Assembly (NCBI GenBank): GCA_000196815.1 | Contig: FP929003.1 | Location: 1,054,001-1,118,000, forward strand | DNA: 64,000 bases | Direction of reading: 5' to 3' | Source of the DNA: Nitrospira defluvii | GTDB taxonomy: Bacteria; Nitrospirota; Nitrospiria; Nitrospirales; Nitrospiraceae | In this document: piece by piece, positions 32,298 to 41,325 of the stretch | Position numbering within the stretch: the first letter of the stretch is position 1 | Layout of the letters: every line of letters starts with the position of its first letter | Notes under the pieces: generated by a model | What the model was told of the DNA's origin: nothing | Database searches by the model: none | Seen by the model: the letters and a program-made list of their open reading frames with translations, nothing else | Made by a program: the position numbers and the translations under genes

Positions 32298-33907
32298 AGA
32301 TCTACCTGGCTCTGCTGGTCCTGTTGTTCGCGTCTGTCGAAAATGGACGGGCCAGCGAGCGTCCGCCATTGCCGGTGGAAAAGCCGGCCGGCAGCGGCGT
32401 CATTGTTCATCGTGATGGGTATGTCCTCACGGCCCACCATGTTGTCGCCAATGCGAAGCGCATCACGGTGGTGACGTCCGGGGAATTTCGGGCGCCTGCC
32501 GTACTGGTGAGCGTGGATGCGGAACACGATCTGGCCCTGCTGAAGGTCGAGACCGTCGGTCTGTCGGAGGCGCTGCTCGGATATGCCGGGGCGGTGAAGC
32601 TGGACCAAGAGGTCATTGCCGTCGGGTTTCAGTTCGGCTTGCGTGAAATCACCATCACCCGTGGCCACGTGGCTGCCGTCAGGACCAAGGGCGTGCAACG
32701 GGTCTTTCAGGTCGATGCCGCGGTGAATCCCGGCAACAGCGGAGGTCCGGTGTTCAACCGGAAGGGCGAAGTCGTGGGCATCCTCACCACGAAGTTTACC
32801 CATCCTTCCGGGATCGTGCCTGAAGGGATGGCCTTTGCGGTGCCGATCAGTTACGCCACGCCCTTATTGGCCAACATCCCGGATTTCGATTTCTCCGCCA
32901 TCGGCAGGGGTCGGAGGGAGTCAGCCAAGGGAAAGGGCAACGGTGATCTGGTCACGGAACTCACGCGGACTTCCGTGCGCATCGAAACCCTGCGTATGTC
33001 CGAGGGGCCGGCCACGGTCATTCAACCTGCGCCGATGCTTCCGTCTTCCGACCCCCGGCGCAGTGCCCAGCCGTCCGTCACCCATGTCCCGGTGCCGCCC
33101 GCTCGTGTCCCTGAGCCGGTTCCCTTGGCCGGAGACGAATCTATTGATCGCGTGAATGCTCAACTGTTGGCAAGCCAGCAGGAAGAGCTCAAGCGACTCG
33201 TCGATCAAGGACTGACACCTCCCGGCGAGATGGTGTTGATTCCCGCCGGCGAGTTCCTCATGGGCATGGAGGATGGTTTGCCCGATGCCCGTCCGATCCA
33301 TCGGTTGTATATGAGTGCCTATTGGATCGACCGGCATGGAGTGACGAACGGGCAGTACCGGGCCTGTGTAGAGGGCGGGGCCTGTCTGACTCCAAAAGTG
33401 CGCGATGCCTTCGATGATCCGCAGCGAACCCAATGGCCGGTGACCAATGTCACCTGGTCTCAAGCCCGGGCCTACTGCCAATGGGTCGGTAAACGACTGC
33501 CCACGGAGGCGGAATGGGAGAAGGCGGCAAGGGGAATCGACGGCCGGCGCTATCCCTGGGGCAACAGCGACGAGGTGATTCAGAAAAGCCGGGTTACGCT
33601 GACGGACGGGAATTCTAGCAATGGCGTCGATCCGTTGGGCCTGCCTTCGGTCTCCGCGTCACCCTATGGTGTATTCGGCATGATCGGGATGGTGTCGGAA
33701 TGGGTGAAGGACTGGTATGCGGAGGATTTTTATCGCACCTCGCCGGCCCGGGATCCGCAGGGACCGTTGCGCGGGACGTTTCGTGTCTTGCGAGGCGGCA
33801 GTTGGGTGGAGCGGCCGCTCGAGTTGCGTGCCAGCTACCGGGGCTGGGACGAGATGACGTACTGGGGGCCGACGCTCGGGTTTCGTTGCGCAACCGACGT
33901 TCCCTAG
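32294..33907 (+). CDS. exported trypsin-like protease fused to an FGE-like domain
   Basis: 537 residues. Signal peptide about 1-20. Residues 30-200 are a DegP/HtrA-like serine protease with His49 (LTAHHVV), Asp79 (EHDLALLKV) and Ser149 (NPGNSGGPV), all three triad residues present; no PDZ domain follows. A Pro-rich linker (about 215-305) leads to a formylglycine-generating-enzyme fold (about 310-535: GEMVLIPAGEFLMG, RLPTEAEWEKAARG, RYPWGN, RVLRGGSW). The cysteine pair needed by true formylglycine synthases is absent after RGGSW, so this half is probably a binding module. It overlaps the heme protein gene by 4 bp. A palindromic repeat begins at its stop codon. Confidence 0.85.
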   Translation: MKIYLALLVLLFASVENGRASERPPLPVEKPAGSGVIVHRDGYVLTAHHVVANAKRITVVTSGEFRAPAVLVSVDAEHDLALLKVETVGLSEALLGYAGAVKLDQEVIAVGFQFGLREITITRGHVAAVRTKGVQRVFQVDAAVNPGNSGGPVFNRKGEVVGILTTKFTHPSGIVPEGMAFAVPISYATPLLANIPDFDFSAIGRGRRESAKGKGNGDLVTELTRTSVRIETLRMSEGPATVIQPAPMLPSSDPRRSAQPSVTHVPVPPARVPEPVPLAGDESIDRVNAQLLASQQEELKRLVDQGLTPPGEMVLIPAGEFLMGMEDGLPDARPIHRLYMSAYWIDRHGVTNGQYRACVEGGACLTPKVRDAFDDPQRTQWPVTNVTWSQARAYCQWVGKRLPTEAEWEKAARGIDGRRYPWGNSDEVIQKSRVTLTDGNSSNGVDPLGLPSVSASPYGVFGMIGMVSEWVKDWYAEDFYRTSPARDPQGPLRGTFRVLRGGSWVERPLELRASYRGWDEMTYWGPTLGFRCATDVP

Positions 33908-34031
33908 CAGGGGGCTGAAAAAACCCCCCAGCAGCGTGCTCGCATCGTTCAAACCTTCAACGTACCCCTGAGGGTACGCCTCAGGGTTTCCCTCGCTGCG
34001 GCCTTGCTGACGGTCTTTTTGACCACCCTGC
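33907..34031. repeat. palindromic intergenic repeat, copy 1
   Basis: An imperfect palindrome of about 125 bp that begins on the last base of the protease stop codon. Its arms (GCAGGGGGCTGAAAAAACC and its partner ending at 34031) are related to those of the copies at 37738, 45861 and 46015. The centre holds a nested hairpin, CGTACCCCTGAGGGTACG. The remaining 170 bp to the cyclase gene show no gene or clear promoter. Confidence 0.65.
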
Positions 34032-34201
34032 GCGGTCCTCTCCAGTCGTACCGAAGAACCAGTGTTAACGTGCCCCATTGTCCATCACAACCGGCTGGAT
34101 TGATCGAGCCGATCGCATTCCTATCGCCCCCTTTCCCTCTGCGACATTCTCACGTACGATAGCCCGATGGTCGGCGCGCTATTGATCGTGCAATCGCCTT
34201 C

Positions 34202-36340
34202 ATGACCTCCACTCCCTTTCAGAAAAAGGTTCTATCGGCGGTCGCGGTGGGCCTGACGGTCTTTGCCCTTGTGGCCGGGCTCCGTACCTCCCGCTGGTTC
34301 GAGGTCGCAGAACTCAAAGCGCTGGATCATTTGGTCCGACGCTACGCGGATCCTGCCAAAGCCGATTCGAATCTGGTGTTACTCGCGATCGATGAATCGA
34401 GCCTCGAGGCATTCGGGCGCTGGCCCTGGCCTCGCGATCGGTTCGGCTACGTCGTCCGGTATCTCAAGCAAGCGGGCGCCAGAGCCGTCGTGTTTGATGT
34501 GATGTTCTTCGAGGCGGACGAGAATGCGGAAGAATTCGACCAGTCGTTTGCCGATGACCTGAAAGCGGCCGGCAACGTGTTCCTGCCGATGTTGTTCCAG
34601 GCGGAGCCCGCTGCGATCCCGCCTGAGGCGCAGCCTCGCGCCACGGTCACGGTGGAGTCGTCGGAGGCGGGGCATGTGCCGGATATTCATGCCGGAGTGA
34701 AACTGCCGATTCCGATGCTGGCACAACAGGCGCGCGGGCTGGGTGTCATCAACCTGTCTGCCGACGCCGACGGCCCGACGAGGCGGGTTCCGCTGCTGGG
34801 ACAGGTCAACGGCAATGTCGTCCCGCATCTTTCCCTGGCGGTGGCGCAATACCTGCTCGGCGCGGACCGGCTGTCGATGCGTGACGGGCGTCTGCAGATC
34901 GGCACGCAGCACGTGCCATTGGGGGACGACGGGAGCCTGTTGATTGACTGGCATGGATCCCTGGAGCAGACCTACCATGCGAAGCGGTATTCGATCGGAC
35001 GAGTCTTGCAGGCGTTCGCGCAGCAGGAGAAACGCGAACGGCCGTCGCTCGATCCGGCACTGTTCAAGGATAAGATCGTATTTGTCGCCGGCACGGCGGC
35101 CGGGCTCTACGATCTTCGCGTCACGCCGTTCTCTGCCTCGACGCCCGGTGTGCTCATTCATATGGCGGCGTTGGACAATCTCCTGCACGGGCAGGGTTTG
35201 CAGGCCGCTCCAAGATGGTTCTCGCTGACGACCCTTCTGCTGCTCTGTCTGGCCTCTGCCGGCACGTTCATGTTGTTCCGCTCCTACCCGGTCAAGTTCG
35301 GTGTCACGATCGGATTGGCGGTGGCCTACTATGGATTAGTCGTGCATGGGTTTGCCGGACATGAGCGGTGGCTGGAACTGGTGTTTCCGGAAGCGGCGCT
35401 GGCATTGACGTTCGGCACGGCCGCGACCGTCGAATATGTGACCGAAGGCAAGCAGCGCCGTCTCATGCGGGCGGTGTTCGACAAGTACATGTCGTCCGAT
35501 GTGGTCGAGGAGATCATGCGGAATCCCGAGGCCATCAAGCTCGGCGGAGAGAAAAAAGAAATCACGATCTTTTTTTCCGACATCGCAGGCTTTACGACGA
35601 TCTCTGAGAAGATGTCTCCCGAAGACCTCGTGACATTGCTCAATCGCTATCTGTCGGCGATGACGACCATCATCAAGACCACCCATCGTGGCAATGTGAA
35701 CAAGTATCTCGGGGACGGGATCATGGCGCTCTTCGGCGCGCCGCTGGACGACCCGAAGCATGCGTCGCTGGCCTGTTACGCGGCGCTGGACTGTCAGGTC
35801 GAGTTGGCCCGCCTCCGGGAAGTCTGGAAGCGGGAGGGGCTTCCGGAGATCGGCGCCAGGATCGGCCTCAATTCCGGCCCCTGCATCGTCGGCAACATGG
35901 GGTCCGAGGAGCGCATGGAATACACGGTGACCGGTGATAGTGTGAACCTGGCCTCGCGACTGGAGGGCGCCAGCAAGTATTACGACACGCTGATTCTGAT
36001 CGGCCAGCGGACGGCCGAACTGGCGAAGAACGACGTTGAAGTGCGGGAGATCGATCTGCTACGAGTGAAAGGGAAAAAAGAGCCGGTTGTCGTGTTCGAA
36101 CTGTTGGCCCGCAAGGGGCAGCTGGATGACAAGAAGCGGCGCGTGATTGACGTGTATCTGGAAGGACTGACGGCCTATAAGATGCGCAATTTCTCAACGG
36201 CGTGTACCAGGTTTTCAGAAGCCGTTGCTCTGGATCCGTCGGATGGGCCTTCGCGGGTCTACCTGGAGCGATCCACGAATTATCGACAGATGCCCCCGCC
36301 CGTAGAGTGGGACGGCGTCTATGAAATGACCTCAAAATAA
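34202..36340 (+). CDS. CHASE2-domain adenylate/guanylate cyclase
   Basis: 712 residues. N-terminal helix (about 10-28), a CHASE2 extracytoplasmic sensor (about 40-330, with LLAIDESSLEAFGRWPWPR), three helices (about 338-410), and a class III cyclase domain (about 440-630) with metal-binding Asp in FFSDIAGFT, KYLGDGIMALFGAP, and the transition-state Asn/Arg in VNLASRLEG. It should make cyclic AMP or GMP in response to a periplasmic signal. A helical tail of about 80 residues follows and may be TPR-like. It is the only nucleotide cyclase in the window; no effector protein is adjacent. Confidence 0.92.
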   Translation: MTSTPFQKKVLSAVAVGLTVFALVAGLRTSRWFEVAELKALDHLVRRYADPAKADSNLVLLAIDESSLEAFGRWPWPRDRFGYVVRYLKQAGARAVVFDVMFFEADENAEEFDQSFADDLKAAGNVFLPMLFQAEPAAIPPEAQPRATVTVESSEAGHVPDIHAGVKLPIPMLAQQARGLGVINLSADADGPTRRVPLLGQVNGNVVPHLSLAVAQYLLGADRLSMRDGRLQIGTQHVPLGDDGSLLIDWHGSLEQTYHAKRYSIGRVLQAFAQQEKRERPSLDPALFKDKIVFVAGTAAGLYDLRVTPFSASTPGVLIHMAALDNLLHGQGLQAAPRWFSLTTLLLLCLASAGTFMLFRSYPVKFGVTIGLAVAYYGLVVHGFAGHERWLELVFPEAALALTFGTAATVEYVTEGKQRRLMRAVFDKYMSSDVVEEIMRNPEAIKLGGEKKEITIFFSDIAGFTTISEKMSPEDLVTLLNRYLSAMTTIIKTTHRGNVNKYLGDGIMALFGAPLDDPKHASLACYAALDCQVELARLREVWKREGLPEIGARIGLNSGPCIVGNMGSEERMEYTVTGDSVNLASRLEGASKYYDTLILIGQRTAELAKNDVEVREIDLLRVKGKKEPVVVFELLARKGQLDDKKRRVIDVYLEGLTAYKMRNFSTACTRFSEAVALDPSDGPSRVYLERSTNYRQMPPPVEWDGVYEMTSK

Positions 36341-36367
36341 GAGGCAGTGTCGGGGGGGGAGGAAGCT

Positions 36368-36880
36368 GTGATACCACCACGTTCGTTTTGGGTTCCGCTC
36401 ATTGCCCTGTGGATCGGTCTCTTCGTGTGGGGGACGGAAGCCTGGGCTGAAACCGTCTACGTGCACGCCAAGACGGCTCAACTTCGCGCAGGAAAAACTT
36501 CGCTGGATGCCGTGGTCGGGAATGTGAAGTTCGGCGAGTCGCTGGAGGTGGTCGGTCGCGATGGAAGCTGGATGGAGGTCAAAACTTCAGCCGGCACGAG
36601 AGGGTGGATCTTCGCCAACAAGACATCGACATCGAAACCGTCCGGAGGCAATGACACCCTGGCCCGGCTGGGTCAGAGCATGCGGGGCGGAGACGCCTCC
36701 GCGACCACCGCATCGGCGGGCGCCAGAGGGCTGGACAAGGCCTCCGAGGGTTATGCCGACCGGGCCGGCGTGTCCGCGCGGGATCGGGAGGTGGTGGATC
36801 GCATGACGGCCTATCAAATCCCCGACCAGGACGTCGAGGAGTTTATGCGGGAAGGAGGCCTGGGCGAATATGCGAAGTAA
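36368..36880 (+). CDS. exported SH3-domain protein
   Basis: 170 residues from the GTG at 36368, which has GGGAGG 6-7 nt upstream; a GTG at 36347 has no such site. A signal peptide (about 1-27, ending AWA-ET) is followed by a bacterial SH3 domain (about 30-90: YVHAKTAQLRAGKTSLDAVV, WMEVKTSAGTRGWIFANKT). The C-terminal half is Ala/Gly/Ser/Asp-rich. SH3_3 domains often bind peptidoglycan. It overlaps the M48 lipoprotein gene by 11 bp, a pairing that suggests a shared envelope role. Confidence 0.8.
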   Translation: MIPPRSFWVPLIALWIGLFVWGTEAWAETVYVHAKTAQLRAGKTSLDAVVGNVKFGESLEVVGRDGSWMEVKTSAGTRGWIFANKTSTSKPSGGNDTLARLGQSMRGGDASATTASAGARGLDKASEGYADRAGVSARDREVVDRMTAYQIPDQDVEEFMREGGLGEYAK

Positions 36881-37736
36881 CGGGATCTGGATGACGAGCC
36901 TGATGGCGCTTTCGATGACGGTGGCTGGTTGTGCGGAAGTGCAGCGGGCTGCCGAGGATGTCGCACGACAATCCGGCAATCCTCGATTGGCCGGCGTAAT
37001 CCATGGCGCAGGCAATGTCGTCGGCAGCCTGTTTCCCATCGGCTACGAGGAGGAATCCTCGATTGGGCAGGCGATAGCCCTGCAGGTCGTGGCACGATAC
37101 GGCGGCGTCGTGGATCAGCCCGAATTAGTGCGGTATGTGAATTTGGTGGGGAAGGCGGTGGCCAACACGTCCGACCGGCCCGATATTCCGTACCGGGTCG
37201 CCATTCTGGATCACGAATCGATCAACGCGTTTGCCGCGCCCGCCGGTTATATTTTTGTGACCCGGGGCTTGCTCAGGCAAATCAAGAATGAGGCGGAACT
37301 CGCCGCCGTCCTGGGACATGAAATTGCGCACGTGAGTGAAAAGCACATCCTCGATGTCATTCAACGCAGCAAGCGCCTGGCCGGGGTAACCGAAGCCGGC
37401 CTCTCCTATGCGACGAGTAATCCGGCTGCGTTCAAGGGCGTGATCGACGGCGCGGTCAAGAAGCTGCTTGATGAAGGTCTGGATCAGGAGAAAGAAACAG
37501 ACGCCGATACGGTGGGTGAAGTGTTCGCCGCGCGGGTCGGATACGATGCGGAGGCCTATGTGGGCCTCCTGACGCGGTTGCGCGATCTCAAGGGCGATGA
37601 CCGTGCCCTGTTTAAGACCCATCCCAACTTTTCTGCGCGTATCGAGGCGGTGCAGAAAACCATTCGCACCAAGCACCTTGCCTCCAACGGCTTGGTGTTG
37701 CAGGAACGATTCTCCCGCATGACCAAGCGCGTGTAG
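36870..37736 (+). CDS. M48-family metalloprotease lipoprotein
   Basis: 288 residues. Lipobox VAGC at about residues 18-21 predicts a lipoprotein. The zinc motif LGHEIAHVSEKH supplies the HExxH ligands, and EKETDADTVG the third-ligand glutamate region. LNLV-type and NAFAAPAGYIFVTRGLL segments match M48 (BepA/LoiP-like) proteases, which degrade or help assemble outer-membrane proteins. The TPR domain of BepA is absent, so it is closer to LoiP-size members. AAGGAGG lies upstream within the SH3 gene. A palindromic repeat follows its stop. Confidence 0.9.
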   Translation: MRSNGIWMTSLMALSMTVAGCAEVQRAAEDVARQSGNPRLAGVIHGAGNVVGSLFPIGYEEESSIGQAIALQVVARYGGVVDQPELVRYVNLVGKAVANTSDRPDIPYRVAILDHESINAFAAPAGYIFVTRGLLRQIKNEAELAAVLGHEIAHVSEKHILDVIQRSKRLAGVTEAGLSYATSNPAAFKGVIDGAVKKLLDEGLDQEKETDADTVGEVFAARVGYDAEAYVGLLTRLRDLKGDDRALFKTHPNFSARIEAVQKTIRTKHLASNGLVLQERFSRMTKRV

Positions 37737-37737
37737 G

Positions 37738-37857
37738 AGGATGCTGAAACAGGCCGCCAGCGGCGTTCTCGCGTCGCTCAGTGGCTCAAGCTACCGCAAG
37801 GGTATGCCTCGCCCCTTCGCTTGCTGCCTCCGCGCTGTCGGCCATGTTGAACGGCCG
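37738..37857. repeat. palindromic intergenic repeat, copy 2
   Basis: Starts 2 bp after the M48 stop codon with GAGGATGCTGAAACAGGCCGCC-type sequence (first 20 bases conserved with copy 3). It carries a decayed central hairpin (CTACCGCAAGGGTATG) and ends in a related inverted arm near 37857. It fills the gap between convergent genes and may act as a terminator for both. Confidence 0.65.
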
Positions 37858-37909
37858 GTGGGAGAATACATCTGAGGATGTTCAATCGCCCAGTTCCTAT
37901 TGTGCGACG

Positions 37910-39847
37910 CTAGCTTGCCGGATGAAAGCAGAGGCTGAAGGTGGTTCCCATTCCCTGGCTGCTGGTCACTGCCAGAGTTCCGCCGTTATCTTCAACGAGC
38001 CGTTTGACGTTGGTGAGGCCGAGGCCGGTTCCATAGGCTTTGGTCGTGAAGAAGGGCTCGAAGATTCGCGACAGATGTTCCGGAGCGATGCCGCTTCCCG
38101 TATCGGCCACCTCAATTTCCACCTTGTTGCCAGGTCCGGCTCTGGTCGTGAGGGTCAGGGTTCCCCCTTCCGGCATCGCTTCCCGCGCATTGATCAGGAG
38201 GTTCATCAAGGCCTCCTTGACCTGCTCCGGGTCGACCTGAATCGAGGGCAGGGCATTCCCGAATTGCTGCTCGATCCGGATGCGTTCATGGCCACCTTGT
38301 GCTTCCCACTGTCTCAGCGCGGCGCGGACGACGGCTTCCGCAGGTTCCGCCTTCAAGTCCGGCGGCTTCTGTCTGGCATACCGGAGAAAGTCGTGAAGTC
38401 GCAGTGAAAGTTTATCCACTTCATCGATGATATAGCGGGCCATTTCCTGGCGGATGGGTTCTTCCTGCGGTCCCTCCAGCACGACTTGTGCGGAACTCCG
38501 GATGACGCCCAGGGGGTTCCGAAGATCATGGGCAAGGGCGGCGAGCAGTTGTCCCACCGACGCCAGCTTTTCCTGCCGGATCAGCTCGTGTTGCTGTGAC
38601 CGGATCGTCCGCAGATTTTCCTCCAGCACCCCCCACATGGCTGCGAAGCTGGTGGCCAGGTCTTCAATTTCATCCCCGGTCTGATAGCCGGGCGAAAGCA
38701 ACGGGGTCAGGGGTCGGTTCGCGCTGCCGTGCTCCGGTAAGGCCAGCGTGAGGCGCAGGCCCTCCGCTTCGCGCTGGAGCGCCACGATCGGTGTCACGAT
38801 GCGGTATCCGACAAGGAACCCGAAGGCGGAGAGCACGATGACCAGCCCGAACCCGATGACGCCGACCGTCAGCAGCAGGGAATAGATCGGCGCATAGGTT
38901 TCCTCGGGCGCCTGCCGGATAAACGCATACCATCGGTTGCCGTCGAGGCTTCCCGGCGTCAACGCATGAGTCAGTTGGACCGGCGCCGCCCCGACGATCG
39001 CATCGCGGCCGCCGTGTGCATCATCGTCTGCGACCAGCCACAAGGGGCGATCCAATGTCAGTCGGTTCATCAAGGTCGATGGAATCAAATGGGCGGTGGG
39101 CGGCAGGACCGGGCAGATCAACGGCGTGCCTTGCGTGTCGAGCAGCATGGCGTGCCCCGTGTTCCCGATCTGGATGGGGAGGATCATTTGAGTCAGCAGA
39201 TTGCGACGGATGACGAGGCCGACGACGCCGATGGTGGACCGGCGGGTGTCGTCAAGGATCGGGACGGCAACATGGAAGACCATGTCGTTCACCTGAGGAT
39301 CGAACATCACGTTACTGACATAGGACGCACCGGGTGCGGCCTGTATGGCTTCACGCCACCAGACTTCGCCCGCCTGTTGCGGCGGGAGCCGCGGATCTGT
39401 CGAGGCGACGACTTGGCCCTGCCGGTCCGCAATGGTGACACGCACATAGTGCCGGGACTCGCGTGCCCATTCGTCGAGGTAGCCTGTGGTGTCCTGGTCT
39501 ACCGCGGGCGGGTTGTTGGATTTCGGATGGGCCGGCGATGGCTGATGGTGTGTCTTATCGGCTGTAGTCCCGGCCTGGTGGTTGGCGAGGACGACTGGCT
39601 GACGGACGTGCAGGGGGACGAGCGCCAGTCGGATGGCGCGATCGATTTCATTGTCGACGGCGGTCGCCAGGCGAATGGAGGTGGAACGTGCAATCTCCTG
39701 GAAGCCTTCACCGATGGCTTGCTTGAGGGTGGCGGTGCTGGATCGGTAGGTCGCCCAGAGCGCGACCATGCCGGGCACGATGCCGACAATGAGCAGCGCG
39801 ACGAAGAATTTTCTCTGGAGTCCGCCGGTTCGTCGTAGGCGACGCAT
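37910..39847 (-). CDS. membrane sensor histidine kinase, NtrB-like output
   Basis: 645 residues. Transmembrane helices at about 14-32 and 318-345 flank a Cache-type sensor with NTGHAMLLDTQGTPLICPV and DAHGGRDAIVG, similar to the kinase at 26974-29280. HAMP follows, then a HisKA region with LAHDLRNPLGVIRSSAQVV and HATPase motifs NLLINAREAMPEGG, DTGSGIAPEHL and GTGLGLTNVKRL. No PAS domain. Its start codon overlaps the stop of the upstream NtrC-type regulator (TGATG), so the two are coupled. A His/Pro/Asn-rich insertion sits in the sensor domain near residues 90-115. Confidence 0.92.
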   Translation of the reverse strand: MRRLRRTGGLQRKFFVALLIVGIVPGMVALWATYRSSTATLKQAIGEGFQEIARSTSIRLATAVDNEIDRAIRLALVPLHVRQPVVLANHQAGTTADKTHHQPSPAHPKSNNPPAVDQDTTGYLDEWARESRHYVRVTIADRQGQVVASTDPRLPPQQAGEVWWREAIQAAPGASYVSNVMFDPQVNDMVFHVAVPILDDTRRSTIGVVGLVIRRNLLTQMILPIQIGNTGHAMLLDTQGTPLICPVLPPTAHLIPSTLMNRLTLDRPLWLVADDDAHGGRDAIVGAAPVQLTHALTPGSLDGNRWYAFIRQAPEETYAPIYSLLLTVGVIGFGLVIVLSAFGFLVGYRIVTPIVALQREAEGLRLTLALPEHGSANRPLTPLLSPGYQTGDEIEDLATSFAAMWGVLEENLRTIRSQQHELIRQEKLASVGQLLAALAHDLRNPLGVIRSSAQVVLEGPQEEPIRQEMARYIIDEVDKLSLRLHDFLRYARQKPPDLKAEPAEAVVRAALRQWEAQGGHERIRIEQQFGNALPSIQVDPEQVKEALMNLLINAREAMPEGGTLTLTTRAGPGNKVEIEVADTGSGIAPEHLSRIFEPFFTTKAYGTGLGLTNVKRLVEDNGGTLAVTSSQGMGTTFSLCFHPAS

Positions 39848-41232
39848 CAGCCTGGAGGCAGCGACAGGTTGTGTTTGGCCATTCGATACCGCAACGTGTT
39901 GCGTGTGATTTTGAGCAGACGGCTGGCTTCCGACACGTTGCCTCCGGTTGTGCGCAACGCCTCCTGAAGCATCGCCTTTTCGACTTCCTCAACGGAGAGT
40001 CCCAGCGCGAGGAGCGACGGTGTGGCGACCGGCTTCTCTTCGTGTGTCGGTGGAGCGGCCTTGAACGAGGCCGGCAGATGCTCGGGCGTAATCTCGTCCT
40101 GTTTGCAGGTGATGGTCAGCCACTCCACGACATTGTGCAGTTCTCGCACGTTGCCCGGCCAGGGATACTGTTTGAGGATCGCGAGTGCTTCGGCGGACAT
40201 TCCCTTGATGCGGCTGCCCCGTTCCCGACGCGCCTGGCTCAGGAACTGAGTCAGAATCGGCTCAATGTCCTCCGGTCGTTCGCGCAGAGGTGGCATCCGG
40301 AGCTGGTAGACATTCAGGCGATAGTAGAGGTCCAGGCGGAAACGACCGGCTTTGATGAGGTCGGGTAATTCCTGGTTGGTCGCGGCGATGACGCGGATAT
40401 CGACGGCGACACTGCGCACGCCGCCCAACGGTTCCACGACATGCTGTTCGAGGACGCGCAGGAGTTTGGCCTGTGCCGTCAAACTCAGTTCCCCGATTTC
40501 GTCCAGGAACAACGTGCCTCGGTCCGCCATTTGAAAGCGTCCCGGTTTGGATTTTTTCGCGTCGGTAAACGCTCCCTTTTCATACCCGAACAGTTCAGAT
40601 TCCAACAGGTGCTCGGGGATGCCGGCGCAGTTCAGAGCTACCATCGGGCCTTGGGCGCGTGGGCTGACGAGGTGGATGGCGCGCGCGAGGAGATCCTTGC
40701 CCGTTCCGCTTTCGCCGGTGATAAGCACCGTGGCGTCGGTCTGCGCCACTTCCCGGGCGAGCCGCTTGATCAGTTCCATCTCTTTGGAGACGCTCACAAT
40801 GCGGTCAAAGCCGAACTGTTCGTGCAACCCTGCGCGCAGGATGCGATTGTCCCGGGCGAGCTGGCGGACTTGCAGCGCGCGGGCAATGACGATCTTCAAC
40901 TCTTCATTGTCGACGGGTTTGGAAATGTAGTCGTAGGCGCCTTTCTGCATGGCCTCGACGGCCGACTTGACGGTGCCGTACCCGGTCACGATCAGGACCG
41001 GCACATCGGGCAGCTGTTGCCGGGCTGCTTCCAGCACGTCCATGCCCGAGACGGTTCCCAATTGGAGATCCGTGATGATCATGTCGAAGGATTGGTGTTC
41101 CTGGATCATGCGGAGGGCTTCGTCCCCCGAGCGGGCCAGGAGCAGTTGATACCCGGCAGGTTTCAGCACCAGCTCGAAGAGCCGCCGCATTCGTTCTTCA
41201 TCTTCGACGATCAGGAGGGTGGGTGCCTGCAT
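39847..41232 (-). CDS. sigma-54-dependent response regulator (NtrC family)
   Basis: 461 residues: receiver (1-120) with phosphoacceptor Asp55 (MIITDLQLG), AAA+ domain (about 140-375) with Walker A GESGTGKD, Walker B GTLFLDEIGEL and an arginine-finger region, and a Fis-type HTH at the C-terminus (about 420-460). The sigma-54 contact loop reads GAFTDA instead of the usual GAFTGA. It would activate sigma-54 promoters on a signal from the coupled kinase. First gene of the pair. Its targets are not visible; I saw no clear GG-N10-GC promoter nearby. Confidence 0.93.
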   Translation of the reverse strand: MQAPTLLIVEDEERMRRLFELVLKPAGYQLLLARSGDEALRMIQEHQSFDMIITDLQLGTVSGMDVLEAARQQLPDVPVLIVTGYGTVKSAVEAMQKGAYDYISKPVDNEELKIVIARALQVRQLARDNRILRAGLHEQFGFDRIVSVSKEMELIKRLAREVAQTDATVLITGESGTGKDLLARAIHLVSPRAQGPMVALNCAGIPEHLLESELFGYEKGAFTDAKKSKPGRFQMADRGTLFLDEIGELSLTAQAKLLRVLEQHVVEPLGGVRSVAVDIRVIAATNQELPDLIKAGRFRLDLYYRLNVYQLRMPPLRERPEDIEPILTQFLSQARRERGSRIKGMSAEALAILKQYPWPGNVRELHNVVEWLTITCKQDEITPEHLPASFKAAPPTHEEKPVATPSLLALGLSVEEVEKAMLQEALRTTGGNVSEASRLLKITRNTLRYRMAKHNLSLPPG

Positions 41233-41325
41233 GGCCTCGCAACCGGCTGAGGTGGGTCCTCACATGAGGGAGGACATGAGACAGTAGCCTACCACTATCG
41301 GCCGGGGAGAAACAGTGGGTGGGGC

